Positions 1 to 8,939 of a DNA stretch of 64,000 bases are shown one piece after another (position 1 is the stretch's first letter; each line of letters opens with the position of its first letter). Below the pieces are notes generated by a model. The model did no database searches and was not told the DNA's origin. It was given only the letters and a program-made list of their open reading frames with translations. Origin of the DNA: Rathayibacter sp. Leaf185. GTDB taxonomy: Bacteria; Actinomycetota; Actinomycetes; Actinomycetales; Microbacteriaceae. The DNA lies in assembly GCF_001423885.1 (NCBI RefSeq), contig NZ_LMPP01000001.1:783543-847542 (forward strand), read 5' to 3'. A program made the translations under genes and the position numbers.

Positions 1-468
1 AAGTCCGACCGTGACGACCGGATGCGGCGGGAGGAGTGCGAAGGCGGCGCCGAGCAGCACGGTGCCGGCTCCGACGACGACCGCGTCGCGGGCGGCGAGC
101 CCGTGCCCCCGGCGCCCACTGGTGATCTCGAGTGATCCCGAGATCAGAGCCCAGCCGGCGACCAGCGCGACGAAGAGCAGGAGGGTGGCGACGGGAAGGG
201 CCACGAGACCCAGGACGCCGGCGAGCAGGGTGACGCCCGCGGAGGTGACGGCGGGGCGCTTGCCGCGTCCCTCCGGTGCCCGCAGTGCGCGCACCAGCGA
301 GACGGCGCCGCTCGCGAGCGCGAATCCGGCGAAGACGGCCAGACCGAAGGCCGGGCTGTGGTCGGGAGAGAACGTCACCACGCATCCGGCGATCGCGGCG
401 ACCGCGGCGCGTGCGAGCGCGAGGGTCCAGGAGCTCGCCCGTTCGGCGGTGTCGGCGGCGTGGGCCAC
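1..468 (-). CDS. Membrane protein, possibly DUF308/HdeD-like, C-terminus cut by window edge
   Basis: Reading the minus strand from a GTG at 468 gives an open frame of 156 codons to the window edge with no stop. The product is strongly hydrophobic: short polar stretches such as SPDHSPAFG and RAPEGRGKRP alternate with about five or six predicted membrane segments. A run AGAGAGG lies about 7 nt before the GTG and fits a ribosome binding site. The segment pattern resembles HdeD/DUF308-type small membrane proteins, but this is only an impression. The gene diverges from the acetyltransferase at 866. Its C-terminus lies outside the window, so length and family cannot be settled. Confidence 0.6.
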   Translation of the reverse strand, partial: MAHAADTAERASSWTLALARAAVAAIAGCVVTFSPDHSPAFGLAVFAGFALASGAVSLVRALRAPEGRGKRPAVTSAGVTLLAGVLGLVALPVATLLLFVALVAGWALISGSLEITSGRRGHGLAARDAVVVGAGTVLLGAAFALLPPHPVVTVGL

Positions 469-865
469 GGTCGAGCCTCTCTGGTGGTGCGGTGGGTCGG
501 AGTCGCGATCGGACCGAGCGACGCCGCCGGGTCCGTCGGCGCTGAGCGCGCGATCCGGAGGCTCTGGCGCCCCTGCGGGGTGCGTCGGCTCCGCGGACTG
601 TCCGATTTTACGCTCTCCTCGACTCCGGAGCGCCCCGGTACCTCTCGAGCGACCGTATCCTCGGCCAGCGCGCAGCAATCCGCACCGTGTCCATCCTGTT
701 TCCACAGGGTTACAAGACGCAGGCCTCCCGGAGTCGGGGTCGCCTGTACGGGTGACGCTCGCTATCGTGGGTCCGTTCCTCCCCCGTGCGATGCCCGCGC
801 GCCCCCGCCCCCAGGCGCTGAACGCACCGCCGTTCTGCACGCCGCTCGAACCTGGAGTTGATGCC
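469..865. other. Divergent intergenic region, about 400 bp, no gene seen
   Basis: This stretch separates a leftward membrane gene from a rightward acetyltransferase. Open frames that cross it are GC-driven shadows and lack family resemblance. A TAAAAT hexamer near 605-610, read on the minus strand, could be a -10 box for the leftward gene, though I see no clear -35. For the rightward gene TACAAG near 712-717 is a weak -10 candidate. No hairpin, repeat or RNA gene was evident. Confidence 0.4.
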
Positions 866-1429
866 GTGAACGGACTGGATCTCGCGATTCTCGCTCAGCG
901 GGCCCGCGATCTGGCCTTCAGCAAGATCGTCGCCGGTGGCTTCCACCGGTTCGGGAAGGGATCCCGCATCTGCCTGCCGTTCAGGATCGGCCCCGGTCAG
1001 GGCAGCCGCATCTCGATCGGTGAGAACGTCCTGATCAGTGCGAACTGCATGCTCATGGTCCCCTCCTCCGATGCCCCCACCCCCGCCCTGATCATCGGCG
1101 ACCGCGTCCGGATGAACATGACCGCGATCAGCGCCGTGAAGAGCGTGGTCATCGAGGACGGCGTGGGAATCGCCCGCGGCTGCTACATCTCGGACCACTC
1201 CCACGGGTTCTCGGACGCCGGAACGTTCGTGCGCGATCAGCCGATCGAGCGCATCGCTCCGGTCCGCATCGGCCGGGGCGCGTGGCTGGGCGAGAACGTC
1301 GTGATCATGCCCGGCGTCACGGTCGGGCGCGGTGCCGTCATCGGAGCCAATGCCGTCGTCCGGTCCGACGTGCCCGACTACTCCGTCGCCGTCGGGGTCC
1401 CCGCGCGCGTCGTCCGGACCTTCGCGTGA
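866..1429 (+). CDS. Hexapeptide-repeat O-acetyltransferase (WcaF/Maa type)
   Basis: The 187-aa product has left-handed beta-helix hexapeptide repeats (for example SISIGENVLIS, VVIEDGVGIA, VRIGRGAWLGENVVIMPG) and ends with the PARVVR-type tail common in this family. The Asp-His-Ser-His motif at residues 110-113 contains the probable catalytic histidine. The expected reaction is acetyl transfer from acetyl-CoA to a sugar hydroxyl during surface polysaccharide assembly in the cytoplasm. I chose the GTG at 866 because GGAG sits 8 nt upstream and the hexapeptide domain follows directly. The frame is open far upstream, but that part has no domain. The next glycosyltransferase begins 11 nt after the stop, so the two are likely co-transcribed. 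Confidence 0.82.
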   Translation: MNGLDLAILAQRARDLAFSKIVAGGFHRFGKGSRICLPFRIGPGQGSRISIGENVLISANCMLMVPSSDAPTPALIIGDRVRMNMTAISAVKSVVIEDGVGIARGCYISDHSHGFSDAGTFVRDQPIERIAPVRIGRGAWLGENVVIMPGVTVGRGAVIGANAVVRSDVPDYSVAVGVPARVVRTFA

Positions 1430-1440
1430 GGACATCAGCT

Positions 1441-2640
1441 GTGGGAAACCCGACTCGAGACGGCCTCGTGCGCGACGTCGTCTTCACGTTCTCGTACGAG
1501 ACGTACACCGACGCGGCCCGCCGAGGCATGATGCGTCCGCCGGACCGCATCCTCACCTCGCTGATGGAGAGCCCGCAGGTGGGGCGCCTGATCGTGGCCA
1601 ACCCGTTCCGCTTCGCTCCGACCAGCATCGTGCGCTCCGCCCTCGGCAAGGAGGTGGAGTTCCCGGGCACGCCCACGCGCGTCCTGCACACTCCGTTGCG
1701 CCTGCGCCGGAGCGACCCGACCGACATCGCGGGCCTCGAGAAGGAGTACCGGGCCTACGACCGCGGCATCGCGAAGCTGGCCGACGAGCTCGAGCTCGTG
1801 CGACCGGTGGTCGTCACCACCAGCCCCGTCGTGGCGGGCTTCTCGCCGTTCGAGTGGGCCGAGCACGTGATGTTCTTCGCCCGCGACGACTGGACCACCT
1901 CGACCCGCTGGAAGGGCCACTGGCCCGCGTTCCAGGAGGCGTACCGCCGCGTGGCCTCCTCCGGACGCTCGGTGACCGCCGTCTCGCAGGAGATCATCGA
2001 CCGCATCGCCCCGACCGGCCCGCACGCCGTGGTGCCGAACGGCGTGGCTCCGGAGGAGTGGACCGGCCCGGTCCCCGACGCTCCCGAGTGGCTGCAGCGG
2101 ATCCCGGGCCCGCGGGCCCTGCACGTCGGCACGCTCGACGACCGGCTCGACGTCGAGGGCATCGTGGCGGTCGCGACCGCCCACCCCGGTCTGCAGATCA
2201 TCCTGATGGGCCCGCAGCCCGATGCCGGCTACCTCGCGCCGCTCGCCCGCTTCCCGAACGTGCACCTGCACCACTCGGTCGGCCGCCGCGAGCTGGTCGC
2301 GACCATGCGCAACGTCGAGCTCTGCCTCCTCGCGCACCGCCGCACCCCGCTGACCGAGGCGATGAGCCCGCTCAAGCTCTACGAGTACGTCGCGAGCGGC
2401 TGCCCCGTCATCTCGGTCGACCTCCCGCCGATCCACGGGATCAGCGACCGCATCCGGATCGTCCCGACGATGGCCGAGTTCGCCTCCGTCATCGACGACG
2501 CGCTCGCCGACGGCCGTGCGAGCGAGGAGGACCGCCTCGAGTGGATCCACGCCAACTCGTGGGCGGCCCGGCACGGGACCGTGCTCGACATCCTGCTCGA
2601 TCGCGGAGGCGCCCGCTCCGGCGAGGTCGTCCCCGGCTGA
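1441..2640 (+). CDS. GT-B glycosyltransferase (GT1/GT4-like)
   Basis: The 399-aa protein has the two-Rossmann layout of GT-B enzymes. The N-terminal half begins VVFTFSYETY, and the C-terminal half holds RALHVGTLDDRLD and then PLKLYEYVASGCPVISVD, the usual donor-binding region around an E-x7-E motif. It should transfer an activated sugar to a lipid-linked saccharide at the inner face of the membrane. The GTG start at 1441 is preceded by GAGGA at 8-nt spacing, and the same DNA forms the end of the acetyltransferase gene. Donor and acceptor cannot be inferred. It belongs to the polysaccharide unit that continues with the Alg14/Alg13-like gene. Confidence 0.8.
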   Translation: MGNPTRDGLVRDVVFTFSYETYTDAARRGMMRPPDRILTSLMESPQVGRLIVANPFRFAPTSIVRSALGKEVEFPGTPTRVLHTPLRLRRSDPTDIAGLEKEYRAYDRGIAKLADELELVRPVVVTTSPVVAGFSPFEWAEHVMFFARDDWTTSTRWKGHWPAFQEAYRRVASSGRSVTAVSQEIIDRIAPTGPHAVVPNGVAPEEWTGPVPDAPEWLQRIPGPRALHVGTLDDRLDVEGIVAVATAHPGLQIILMGPQPDAGYLAPLARFPNVHLHHSVGRRELVATMRNVELCLLAHRRTPLTEAMSPLKLYEYVASGCPVISVDLPPIHGISDRIRIVPTMAEFASVIDDALADGRASEEDRLEWIHANSWAARHGTVLDILLDRGGARSGEVVPG

Positions 2641-2728
2641 CGCCGCGGGTTCCGCCACCAGACTCCATCTCCCGTTCACTCAGCATCCGCCGCGAGCCGC
2701 CTCGGCTCCCGGTCCGGAGGAGGGCCCC

Positions 2729-3748
2729 ATGTCCCAGTTCCTGTTCGTCTGCTCCGGCGGAGGGCACCTCAAGCAGCTGTTCACGCTCTCGTCCCGGTTC
2801 GGGATCGATCCGGCCGATCAGCACTGGGTCACGTTCGACAACGGTCTGAGCCGCTCCCTCCTCGAGGGCCGGCGCGTGACCTTCAGCCGCTTCGCCGCAC
2901 CGCGCGACACCCTGCCGATCGCGCAGAACGCCCTGCTCGCGCACCGCATCCTCAACGAGGGCGACTACTCCGCGGTGTTCAGCACCGGTTCGAGCCCCGC
3001 GGTGTCGTTCATGCCCGAGGCGTCGCTGCGCGGCATCGAGTGCCACTACATCGAGAGCGCGGCGCGGGCGGACGGCCCCTCGATCACGGGCAGGATCATG
3101 GCGCGCCTGCCAGGAGTGAACACCTACAGCCAGTACCCGGTGTGGGCGGACGCGCGCTGGCAGTTCGGCGGCTCGATCTTCGACGCCTTCACGACCGGCC
3201 CCGCGAAGGAGGTCGACGGCATCCATCGGGCCGTCATCTCGGTCGGAACGCAGGACCTCTACCCGTTCGACCGGCTGATCTCGGCCGCGGTGCCCCTGCT
3301 CTCGGGAGCCGACGTGCTCTGGCAGACCGGTCTCGCCGATGTCGCGCCCTACGGCATCGAGGGCCGCGTCAGCGTGCCCCACCACGAGCTGCAGGAGGCG
3401 GTCGAGGCCGCCGACGTCGTCATCGCGCACGCGGGCACCGGCGCCGCCATCACCGCCATCGAGGCGGGCAAGGTGCCGATCCTGGTCCCGCGCCTGGTCG
3501 CGCGCGGCGAGCACATCGACGACCACCAGATCCAGATCGCCCGCGAGCTCGACCGCCGCGGGCTCGCGATCGCCGCATCACCCGAGGAGCTGACTCCCGA
3601 GCTGCTGCTGCGCGCCGCCGGCGGGACGACGGGCCGCGTCGAGGACGTCGCCCCGTTCCGCTTCACCCCGGCACGCGCACGCGCTCGGCGCGGCCGGCCC
3701 CGGGCCGACTTCGGCGGCCGGGGCGAGAAGCGCTCCCCGGCCGTCTGA
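2729..3748 (+). CDS. Fused Alg14/Alg13-like (PssD/PssE-type) glycosyltransferase
   Basis: The 339-aa product joins two halves that are normally separate subunits. Residues 1 to about 155 look like Alg14/PssD/EpsE (FVCSGGGHLKQLF near the start, then HYIESAARADGPS). Residues from about 165 look like Alg13/PssE, a GT28 C-terminal domain (AVISVGTQDLYPFDRLI, then HAGTGAAITAIEAGKVPILVPR). In two-gene systems the first half anchors the enzyme to the membrane and the second binds the UDP-sugar. Here a single chain would do both. I chose ATG 2729 because GGAGGAGGG lies just upstream and FLFVCSGGGH begins at once. The gene ends 35 nt from the convergent SGNH lipoprotein gene. Confidence 0.82.
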   Translation: MSQFLFVCSGGGHLKQLFTLSSRFGIDPADQHWVTFDNGLSRSLLEGRRVTFSRFAAPRDTLPIAQNALLAHRILNEGDYSAVFSTGSSPAVSFMPEASLRGIECHYIESAARADGPSITGRIMARLPGVNTYSQYPVWADARWQFGGSIFDAFTTGPAKEVDGIHRAVISVGTQDLYPFDRLISAAVPLLSGADVLWQTGLADVAPYGIEGRVSVPHHELQEAVEAADVVIAHAGTGAAITAIEAGKVPILVPRLVARGEHIDDHQIQIARELDRRGLAIAASPEELTPELLLRAAGGTTGRVEDVAPFRFTPARARARRGRPRADFGGRGEKRSPAV

Positions 3749-3783
3749 GTCCTCCGGGGTCCGAGCGCCCGGGAGCGCCGGCG

Positions 3784-4659
3784 TCAGCCCGCGTTCGCGA
3801 GCAGCGCCGGCCACAGGGCGTCGGCGATCTTGCCCTGACCCTGGATCGACGGGTGGAAGTGGTCGACGAGCGAGATGTCGTCGCTCGTCACGGGCATCGA
3901 GTGCAGCGCGCCGCCGTCGGACACGCAGTTCGCCACCGCGGCGCACTCCTCGGCGAGGATCGTGTTGTACTGATCGATCGTGTCGCCCACGGCCGCTCGA
4001 CGGGCCACGTCCTCCTCGGCGTCCGAGCCGGGGTTGTAGAGCAGCGAGTTGCAGTTGGGGCTCTGTGCCCAGCGCGAGACCGCCTCGGAGTCCGTCCGCT
4101 CGGCGTCGAAGAACGCGAGCAGATCGGGGATGGAGGCGACGAAGATCGTCGCGTCCGGCGCCCCGGTCGAGAGGGACTGCAGGGTCGACGTGATGGCCGC
4201 GCGGAAGGTGTCGGGCGGCGTGATCTCGGCGACCTTCTTGCGGCAGACGTCGTTCGCGCCGATCAGGAGGAGCACCAGGTCCGGGTTCGCCGCGACGGCC
4301 TTCTCGGCCTGCAGCGGCATGCGGTCCGACGTGGCGCCCTTCGAGGCGATGTTGTCGATGGTCGGCACCTCGCCGACGGTCTCGCCCGCGCGCCGGGCGA
4401 TCGAGTCGACCCCCTCGTCCTCACCGGTCGCCCAGGAGGCGCTGGGGCAGGCCTTGTCCTGCCCGCAGGCCGCGACGGCCGCGGTCATCGAGTCGCCCAT
4501 CGCGACGATCGTCCCGGCCTCGAACGGCAGGGCGCCCGCGGGAGCGGAGGCGGTGGTCTCCTCCGGAGCGGGCGAGGACGTGCAGCCGGCGAGGAGCACG
4601 GCGGCGACGGCGGCCGCGGCGGCCAGCCGGAGAGCGCGGTGACGGGGGGAACGGATCAT
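3784..4659 (-). CDS. SGNH/GDSL-type hydrolase lipoprotein
   Basis: The 291-aa product has a lipoprotein signal with lipobox LLAGC (Cys26) and should be anchored outside the membrane. The SGNH blocks are visible: block I is AMGDSMT with Ser57, block III is LLIGANDV, and block V is DHFHPS with the Asp-x-x-His pair. Such enzymes remove O-acyl groups or hydrolyse esters. Placement next to flippase, polymerase and acetyltransferase genes suggests de-esterification of the exported polysaccharide, which is inference. The ATG at 4659 overlaps the Wzx stop codon (ATGA), so translation is probably coupled. It is the last gene of the leftward unit. Confidence 0.85.
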   Translation of the reverse strand: MIRSPRHRALRLAAAAAVAAVLLAGCTSSPAPEETTASAPAGALPFEAGTIVAMGDSMTAAVAACGQDKACPSASWATGEDEGVDSIARRAGETVGEVPTIDNIASKGATSDRMPLQAEKAVAANPDLVLLLIGANDVCRKKVAEITPPDTFRAAITSTLQSLSTGAPDATIFVASIPDLLAFFDAERTDSEAVSRWAQSPNCNSLLYNPGSDAEEDVARRAAVGDTIDQYNTILAEECAAVANCVSDGGALHSMPVTSDDISLVDHFHPSIQGQGKIADALWPALLANAG

Positions 4660-6419
4660 GCTGCGCCTCCATCGGCGACGGGAGTGGACTCGGGGGCCTT
4701 CGGGGCCTTGGACTTGGGCTTCTTGACCTGCTTCACGAACGCGAGGATCTGCTGCAGGTCGCGGCGGTAGGCGGGGATCAGCATGGCCAGCGCCAGCGGC
4801 ACGAGCGAGGCGAGACCGCCGAGCAGCAGGTGCAGGATCGACGGGATGACCAGCGCGATCTCGGCGGGCAGGGCCGAGTGCAGGCCGCCGAGGACCTGAT
4901 CGGTGAACGCGGGCAGGTCGGTGAACTGCCCGACCGCCCAGGCGGCACCGAACATGAACGGCACGATCAGCGCGGGGCGCAGCACGGGCATCACGATGTC
5001 GGAGGCGCGGACGAAGGTGCCGCGGATCGCGAGGCCGAAGCCCGGGACCAGCAGGGCCAGCGTCGTGAGGCCGTAGAGCAGCGCGAGGCCCTCGACGCCG
5101 TTCCACCAGATGCCGATGAAGAACGAGCCGATGACGAGCGGGCGCGTCACCACGTAGTACACGAGCTGGCGGTGCACGCGGCCGAGCGAGATGTAGATCC
5201 AGCCCTGCACGTTGCCGATGCCCTGAGCGATGCCGGCGATCGACAACAGCGACAGGATCGTCGCCGAGGCCGACCACTGCGCGCCGAGCAGGAGGTCGAC
5301 CAGCGGCCCCGAGAGGGCAGCGAGGACTCCGAAGGTCGGGAGGGTCAGGTAGCCGACCACCAGCAGCGCACCCCGCACGTAGCGGCGGTAGCGCTCGCCG
5401 TCGTCCTGCAGCGACGAGAGCACCGGCAGGGCCACGCGGCCCAGGGGTCCGTTCAGCTGCTGGAGCGGGAGCAGGAACAGCGAGTAGGCCCGCGAGTACT
5501 GACCGAGCACGCCGTCGCCGAGCTGGCGGCCGACGATGACGTTGTCGAGGTTGCGCGCCGCGTAGTTGAGCAGCTGCACGCCGAAGATGCTGCCACCCGT
5601 GGTGACCAGCGGGATGACCTCGCGCGCGATGCGCGGGCGGCCGAACGTGGGCCGCGCCGCGACCCACAGGGCGATGAAGCGGTAGATCAGCGCGCCGCCC
5701 TGGAGGACGACCAGCGACCAGACGCCCCAGCCGAGGAAGCCGGCGATGATCGACGCGACGACTCCGACGAACATCGACACGACGTCGATCTTCGCCATCA
5801 GGCCGAAGCGCATCTCCTTCTGCACGCGCGCCTGGAGCGGCATGCAGAGGCTGTTGATGAGGAGGGTCGGCGCGACGGCGAGCGTCAGGACGATCAGGCG
5901 GTCCTCGTTGTACAGGGCGGCGATCAGGGGCGCGCAGGCCGCGATGACGATCGTGCCGACGATGCCGAGGGCGACGGACAGCCACAGCACCGAGCGCCAG
6001 ACCTCGTCGCTCATCTTCTTCGACTGGATGATCGCACCGGTCAGGCCGAAGTCGCGGACCAGGTCGGCGACACCGACGATCGCGGTGACCATCGCGAGCA
6101 GACCGAAGTCGCTCGGAGCGAGGAGCCGGGCCAGGACGAGCGTCGAGATCAGCTGGATCGCCGTCTTGCCCCACAGTCCGCCGAGGGTCTGCAGCACTCC
6201 GCGGCTCGCGGTGTGGCCGAGAGAGGGCTTCGGAGGCAGGTTCGGGCCGTCGCCGACCGTCGGAGACTGCGCGATCGCGTCGGTCGCGAGCGTCTCGGTC
6301 GTGTGGGCGGTGTCGTCGATCGCCGCCTCGATCTGGTCGTCTGTGGCACGGGGCCGAGCGGAGGAGCCGCCGACGGGGGTCGACCCCGTCACGCGCGCGT
6401 CGTCTCGTCGCGGTTCCAT
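4656..6419 (-). CDS. Wzx-type polysaccharide flippase (MOP superfamily)
   Basis: The 587-aa protein has about 12-14 hydrophobic segments and typical PST-family blocks (LARLLAPSDFGLLAMVTAIVG, LNYAARNLDNVIVGRQLG). It should move lipid-linked repeat units across the membrane. An N-terminal extension of about 80 residues precedes the first helix and is Thr/Asp rich and probably cytoplasmic. The C-terminus ends in a Lys/Pro-rich tail. The ATG at 6419 lies inside the end of the GT2 gene, an overlap of 31 nt, and the stop overlaps the ATG of the SGNH gene. This marks a tightly coupled operon running from the Wzz-like gene. Confidence 0.88.
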   Translation of the reverse strand: MEPRRDDARVTGSTPVGGSSARPRATDDQIEAAIDDTAHTTETLATDAIAQSPTVGDGPNLPPKPSLGHTASRGVLQTLGGLWGKTAIQLISTLVLARLLAPSDFGLLAMVTAIVGVADLVRDFGLTGAIIQSKKMSDEVWRSVLWLSVALGIVGTIVIAACAPLIAALYNEDRLIVLTLAVAPTLLINSLCMPLQARVQKEMRFGLMAKIDVVSMFVGVVASIIAGFLGWGVWSLVVLQGGALIYRFIALWVAARPTFGRPRIAREVIPLVTTGGSIFGVQLLNYAARNLDNVIVGRQLGDGVLGQYSRAYSLFLLPLQQLNGPLGRVALPVLSSLQDDGERYRRYVRGALLVVGYLTLPTFGVLAALSGPLVDLLLGAQWSASATILSLLSIAGIAQGIGNVQGWIYISLGRVHRQLVYYVVTRPLVIGSFFIGIWWNGVEGLALLYGLTTLALLVPGFGLAIRGTFVRASDIVMPVLRPALIVPFMFGAAWAVGQFTDLPAFTDQVLGGLHSALPAEIALVIPSILHLLLGGLASLVPLALAMLIPAYRRDLQQILAFVKQVKKPKSKAPKAPESTPVADGGAA

Positions 6420-7246
6420 TCGGGTACGCCTCCTCGAGCGATGATCGACCGGGCCTCGAGGCGCGGTCGCAGATAGCCGTAGCAGTACACCGGGAAGGCG
6501 GGCCACAGCGCGGGGCGGCGCACGAGCCGCGCCAGGAGGGCGCCGATCGTGCCCCCCGCGGGAGCCGGCCGATCGGGCACGAGGCCGGACGCGGCGAGCT
6601 GGGCGTTGCCGATCGCGATCCGCACGGTGCGCTTGATCTGGCTGCGCATCCGGCGCGGCGCCTTCACCGAGAAGGACCACCCGGCCAGGGTGAGCCGCTC
6701 CTCGGGGGCGAAGAGCTGCTGCACGAAGCGGTCGTCGGCGATGATCTCGGGGAACGCGCCGAATCGGCGCCGTCCCTCGGCCGACAGGCCGTAGATCCCG
6801 GAGCCGACCAGCCCGCTCACGCGGTACTCCGACAGCTCCCAGATCGAGTAGTGGGCGCGCACCGGCCACGAGGCGTCGGTCGTGTCCACGTGGAACTCCG
6901 GCGCCGCGACCTGCGGGCCGCCCGGGCGGGCGAGCTCGTCGCCGACCGCGAGCAGCGTCTCGGCCGAGACGCTCACGTCGGCGTCCACGTAGATGCGCGG
7001 GAACACGGTCGCGATCTCGTCGGCCGCGTTCAGGCCGGCGATCTTCGATGCCCGCTCGGTCTCCGCGACGAGGATCCTCGGATCCACGGCGCGGGCGACC
7101 GCAGCGGTGCCGTCGGTGCACCCGTTGGCCCCCACGACGATCTCGAGGCGGCCCTCCGGGTCACCGTCCACGAGCGCGCGCAGCAGCCGCCCGATCACCG
7201 CCGCCTCGTCGTGCGCGGGGATGATCACGCTGACGCGCGCGCTCAC
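6389..7246 (-). CDS. GT2 family glycosyltransferase
   Basis: The 285-aa protein opens with VSVIIPAHDEAAVIGRLLRALV, the nucleotide-binding start of GT-A family 2 enzymes. VGANGCTDGT and the Asp-x-Asp site in YVDADVSVS follow. A C-terminal basic stretch (RRMRSQIKRTVRIAIGN) may contact membrane or acceptor. It would add one sugar to the growing repeat unit. The GTG start at 7246 overlaps the stop of the Wzy/ligase gene by four bases, and the end overlaps Wzx by 31 nt. No strong independent ribosome site was seen, so coupling to the upstream gene is likely. Confidence 0.82.
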   Translation of the reverse strand: MSARVSVIIPAHDEAAVIGRLLRALVDGDPEGRLEIVVGANGCTDGTAAVARAVDPRILVAETERASKIAGLNAADEIATVFPRIYVDADVSVSAETLLAVGDELARPGGPQVAAPEFHVDTTDASWPVRAHYSIWELSEYRVSGLVGSGIYGLSAEGRRRFGAFPEIIADDRFVQQLFAPEERLTLAGWSFSVKAPRRMRSQIKRTVRIAIGNAQLAASGLVPDRPAPAGGTIGALLARLVRRPALWPAFPVYCYGYLRPRLEARSIIARGGVPEWNRDETTRA

Positions 7247-8925
7247 GACTCGATGGGGGCGGGTTTGCGGACGACGTGATCGGCGGAGTGGCTCCCGATG
7301 TGCGCGCCGAGGGCCGGCCCGTTCTCGGAGTGGTGCGCCGCGGAGCGGCTGAAGGCCGAGACGTGCCCGGCGTCCTCGGCAGCGAGCCGGCGACGTGCCG
7401 ACTTCCGCGGTGCCTCCGTGAGGGTCCACGCCCCGACGGCCATGAACACCCAGAAGAGCATGAACGCCTGGTAGAAGCCGAAGGCGTCGTAGAAGTACGC
7501 CGACACCGTGTATCCGACCAGCACGATCGCGACCGCGAAGGCCAGGCCGGCGTACTGCGACGTCGAGGTGCGGTTGAACGAGTAGCGCAGCAGCATCACG
7601 ATCGGCACGAGGAAGAGGACGGCGAGTCCGAGGATCCCGACCGCTCCGGCGTCCATGAGCGTGCCGAGCCACTGGTTGTCGAGGATGAACGAGTTCGCCT
7701 CAGGACCCACCACGATGCGGCTGCCGACGCCCGTCCCGAAGAACGGATGCTCGCGCACGATCGCCATCGCGGGCTCGAGGTCTGCCAGGCGGCCCGCTCC
7801 CGCCATGCCGGCGGAGGTGTACTGCGAGGCGATGAGGGCCTCGGGGTCGAGGAACGAGCCGATCATGTCGGTCAGGATCTTGGGGATCAGGACGAAGCCG
7901 AGGCCCAGGACCGGGATCGCGCCCAGCAGCAGGTACCCGCCGATCTTCGGCCGCAGGATCAGCGTCACCAGGAACATCACGCCGAGCGTGACGATCGCGG
8001 TCCGCGAGACCGCCGTGACGACGCCGACCAGCAGCGCCAGGACGCAGCCGTAGTAGATGATGCGGCGGTTGATCTCGTTGAAGGGCCAGCGGGCGTACTT
8101 CGAGAGGTAGACCGAGATCGGGATCATCATCGTGAACATCACGGCGAGCGCGATCGGGTGCTGCGACGAGCCGAACGAGCGGAATCCGCCGGCGCGGTAC
8201 GCCTCCTGCTCGGCCCCGAGCTTCTCGAGCGGCAGGAACTGGTCGAGCCTGGTGAAGATGTTCTGGTGGGTGACGCGCTCGATCACGGCGAAGAACGCCA
8301 CGACGACGGCCGAGAAGACCAGCACCATCAGGAACGACTCGACGATCTTCTCGCTGCGCATCACGAGGCGCGAGACGAAGAAGAGCGAGAGGACCAGCAG
8401 GTCGATGATGATGGCACCGACGACTCCGCTGCCCAGGCCACCGTCCGAGATGAACTGGACGTTGGCGGCGATCGAGACGATGCTCGACGCCATCCAGATG
8501 CCGATCGGCCAGCCGAACGCGGCGGGCCGCCAGACGAACTTCGGATCGATCATCAGCGCGACGATCGCCGCGACGACCATGGCCACGATCATGAGCCGGT
8601 ACGGCTCGAGGGCGAACCCGATCGGGATCGGCAGCGAGTAGTAGCGCGCCGGGATGAACATCACGACGCCGAGCAGCACGATGAATCCGCCGGTCCAGTT
8701 GAAGACCAGCTTGCGCGTGAGGTAGAGGAACGAGATCCCGAAGAGGACCGCACCCGCGATCAGCGGGTTGAGGTAGTAGACGGCCGCGACGGCGACCGCT
8801 GAGAGGAGCAGGGTCGCGAGCGCCGAGCGGACCGTGAAGGTCCGCTTGACGAGGATCTCGCCCGCGTACGGGTCGTCGCTCCCGGGGACCCCGATCGGGG
8901 TCCCCTTCATCGTCTTGGTGCTCAT
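7243..8925 (-). CDS. O-antigen ligase/polymerase (Wzy/WaaL-like) membrane protein
   Basis: The 560-aa protein contains about 11-13 membrane segments and a large extracytoplasmic loop. That loop carries GAGRLADLEPAMAIVREHPFFGTGVGSRIV, shown here only to mark the H-P-F-x-G-x-G motif typical of O-antigen ligase family proteins. In a Wzx/Wzy setting it would polymerise repeat units outside the membrane, or transfer the chain to an acceptor. The C-terminal 50 residues are polar and His rich. The ATG at 8925 follows the Wzz-like stop by 14 nt, and the stop overlaps the GT2 start. Ligase and polymerase cannot be told apart by sequence reading alone. Confidence 0.84.
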   Translation of the reverse strand: MSTKTMKGTPIGVPGSDDPYAGEILVKRTFTVRSALATLLLSAVAVAAVYYLNPLIAGAVLFGISFLYLTRKLVFNWTGGFIVLLGVVMFIPARYYSLPIPIGFALEPYRLMIVAMVVAAIVALMIDPKFVWRPAAFGWPIGIWMASSIVSIAANVQFISDGGLGSGVVGAIIIDLLVLSLFFVSRLVMRSEKIVESFLMVLVFSAVVVAFFAVIERVTHQNIFTRLDQFLPLEKLGAEQEAYRAGGFRSFGSSQHPIALAVMFTMMIPISVYLSKYARWPFNEINRRIIYYGCVLALLVGVVTAVSRTAIVTLGVMFLVTLILRPKIGGYLLLGAIPVLGLGFVLIPKILTDMIGSFLDPEALIASQYTSAGMAGAGRLADLEPAMAIVREHPFFGTGVGSRIVVGPEANSFILDNQWLGTLMDAGAVGILGLAVLFLVPIVMLLRYSFNRTSTSQYAGLAFAVAIVLVGYTVSAYFYDAFGFYQAFMLFWVFMAVGAWTLTEAPRKSARRRLAAEDAGHVSAFSRSAAHHSENGPALGAHIGSHSADHVVRKPAPIES

Positions 8926-8939
8926 CTGCGAACCCCGCG

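Noticed and set aside
11-865. N-terminal extension of the acetyltransferase frame
   Set aside because: No domain, atypical composition, and a GTG with good ribosome site occurs at 866. The minus strand of 1-468 encodes a membrane protein.
4830-6476. Long plus-strand frame opposite the flippase gene
   Set aside because: The translation is Glu/Arg/Asp-rich low complexity, while the minus-strand frame is a clear Wzx protein.
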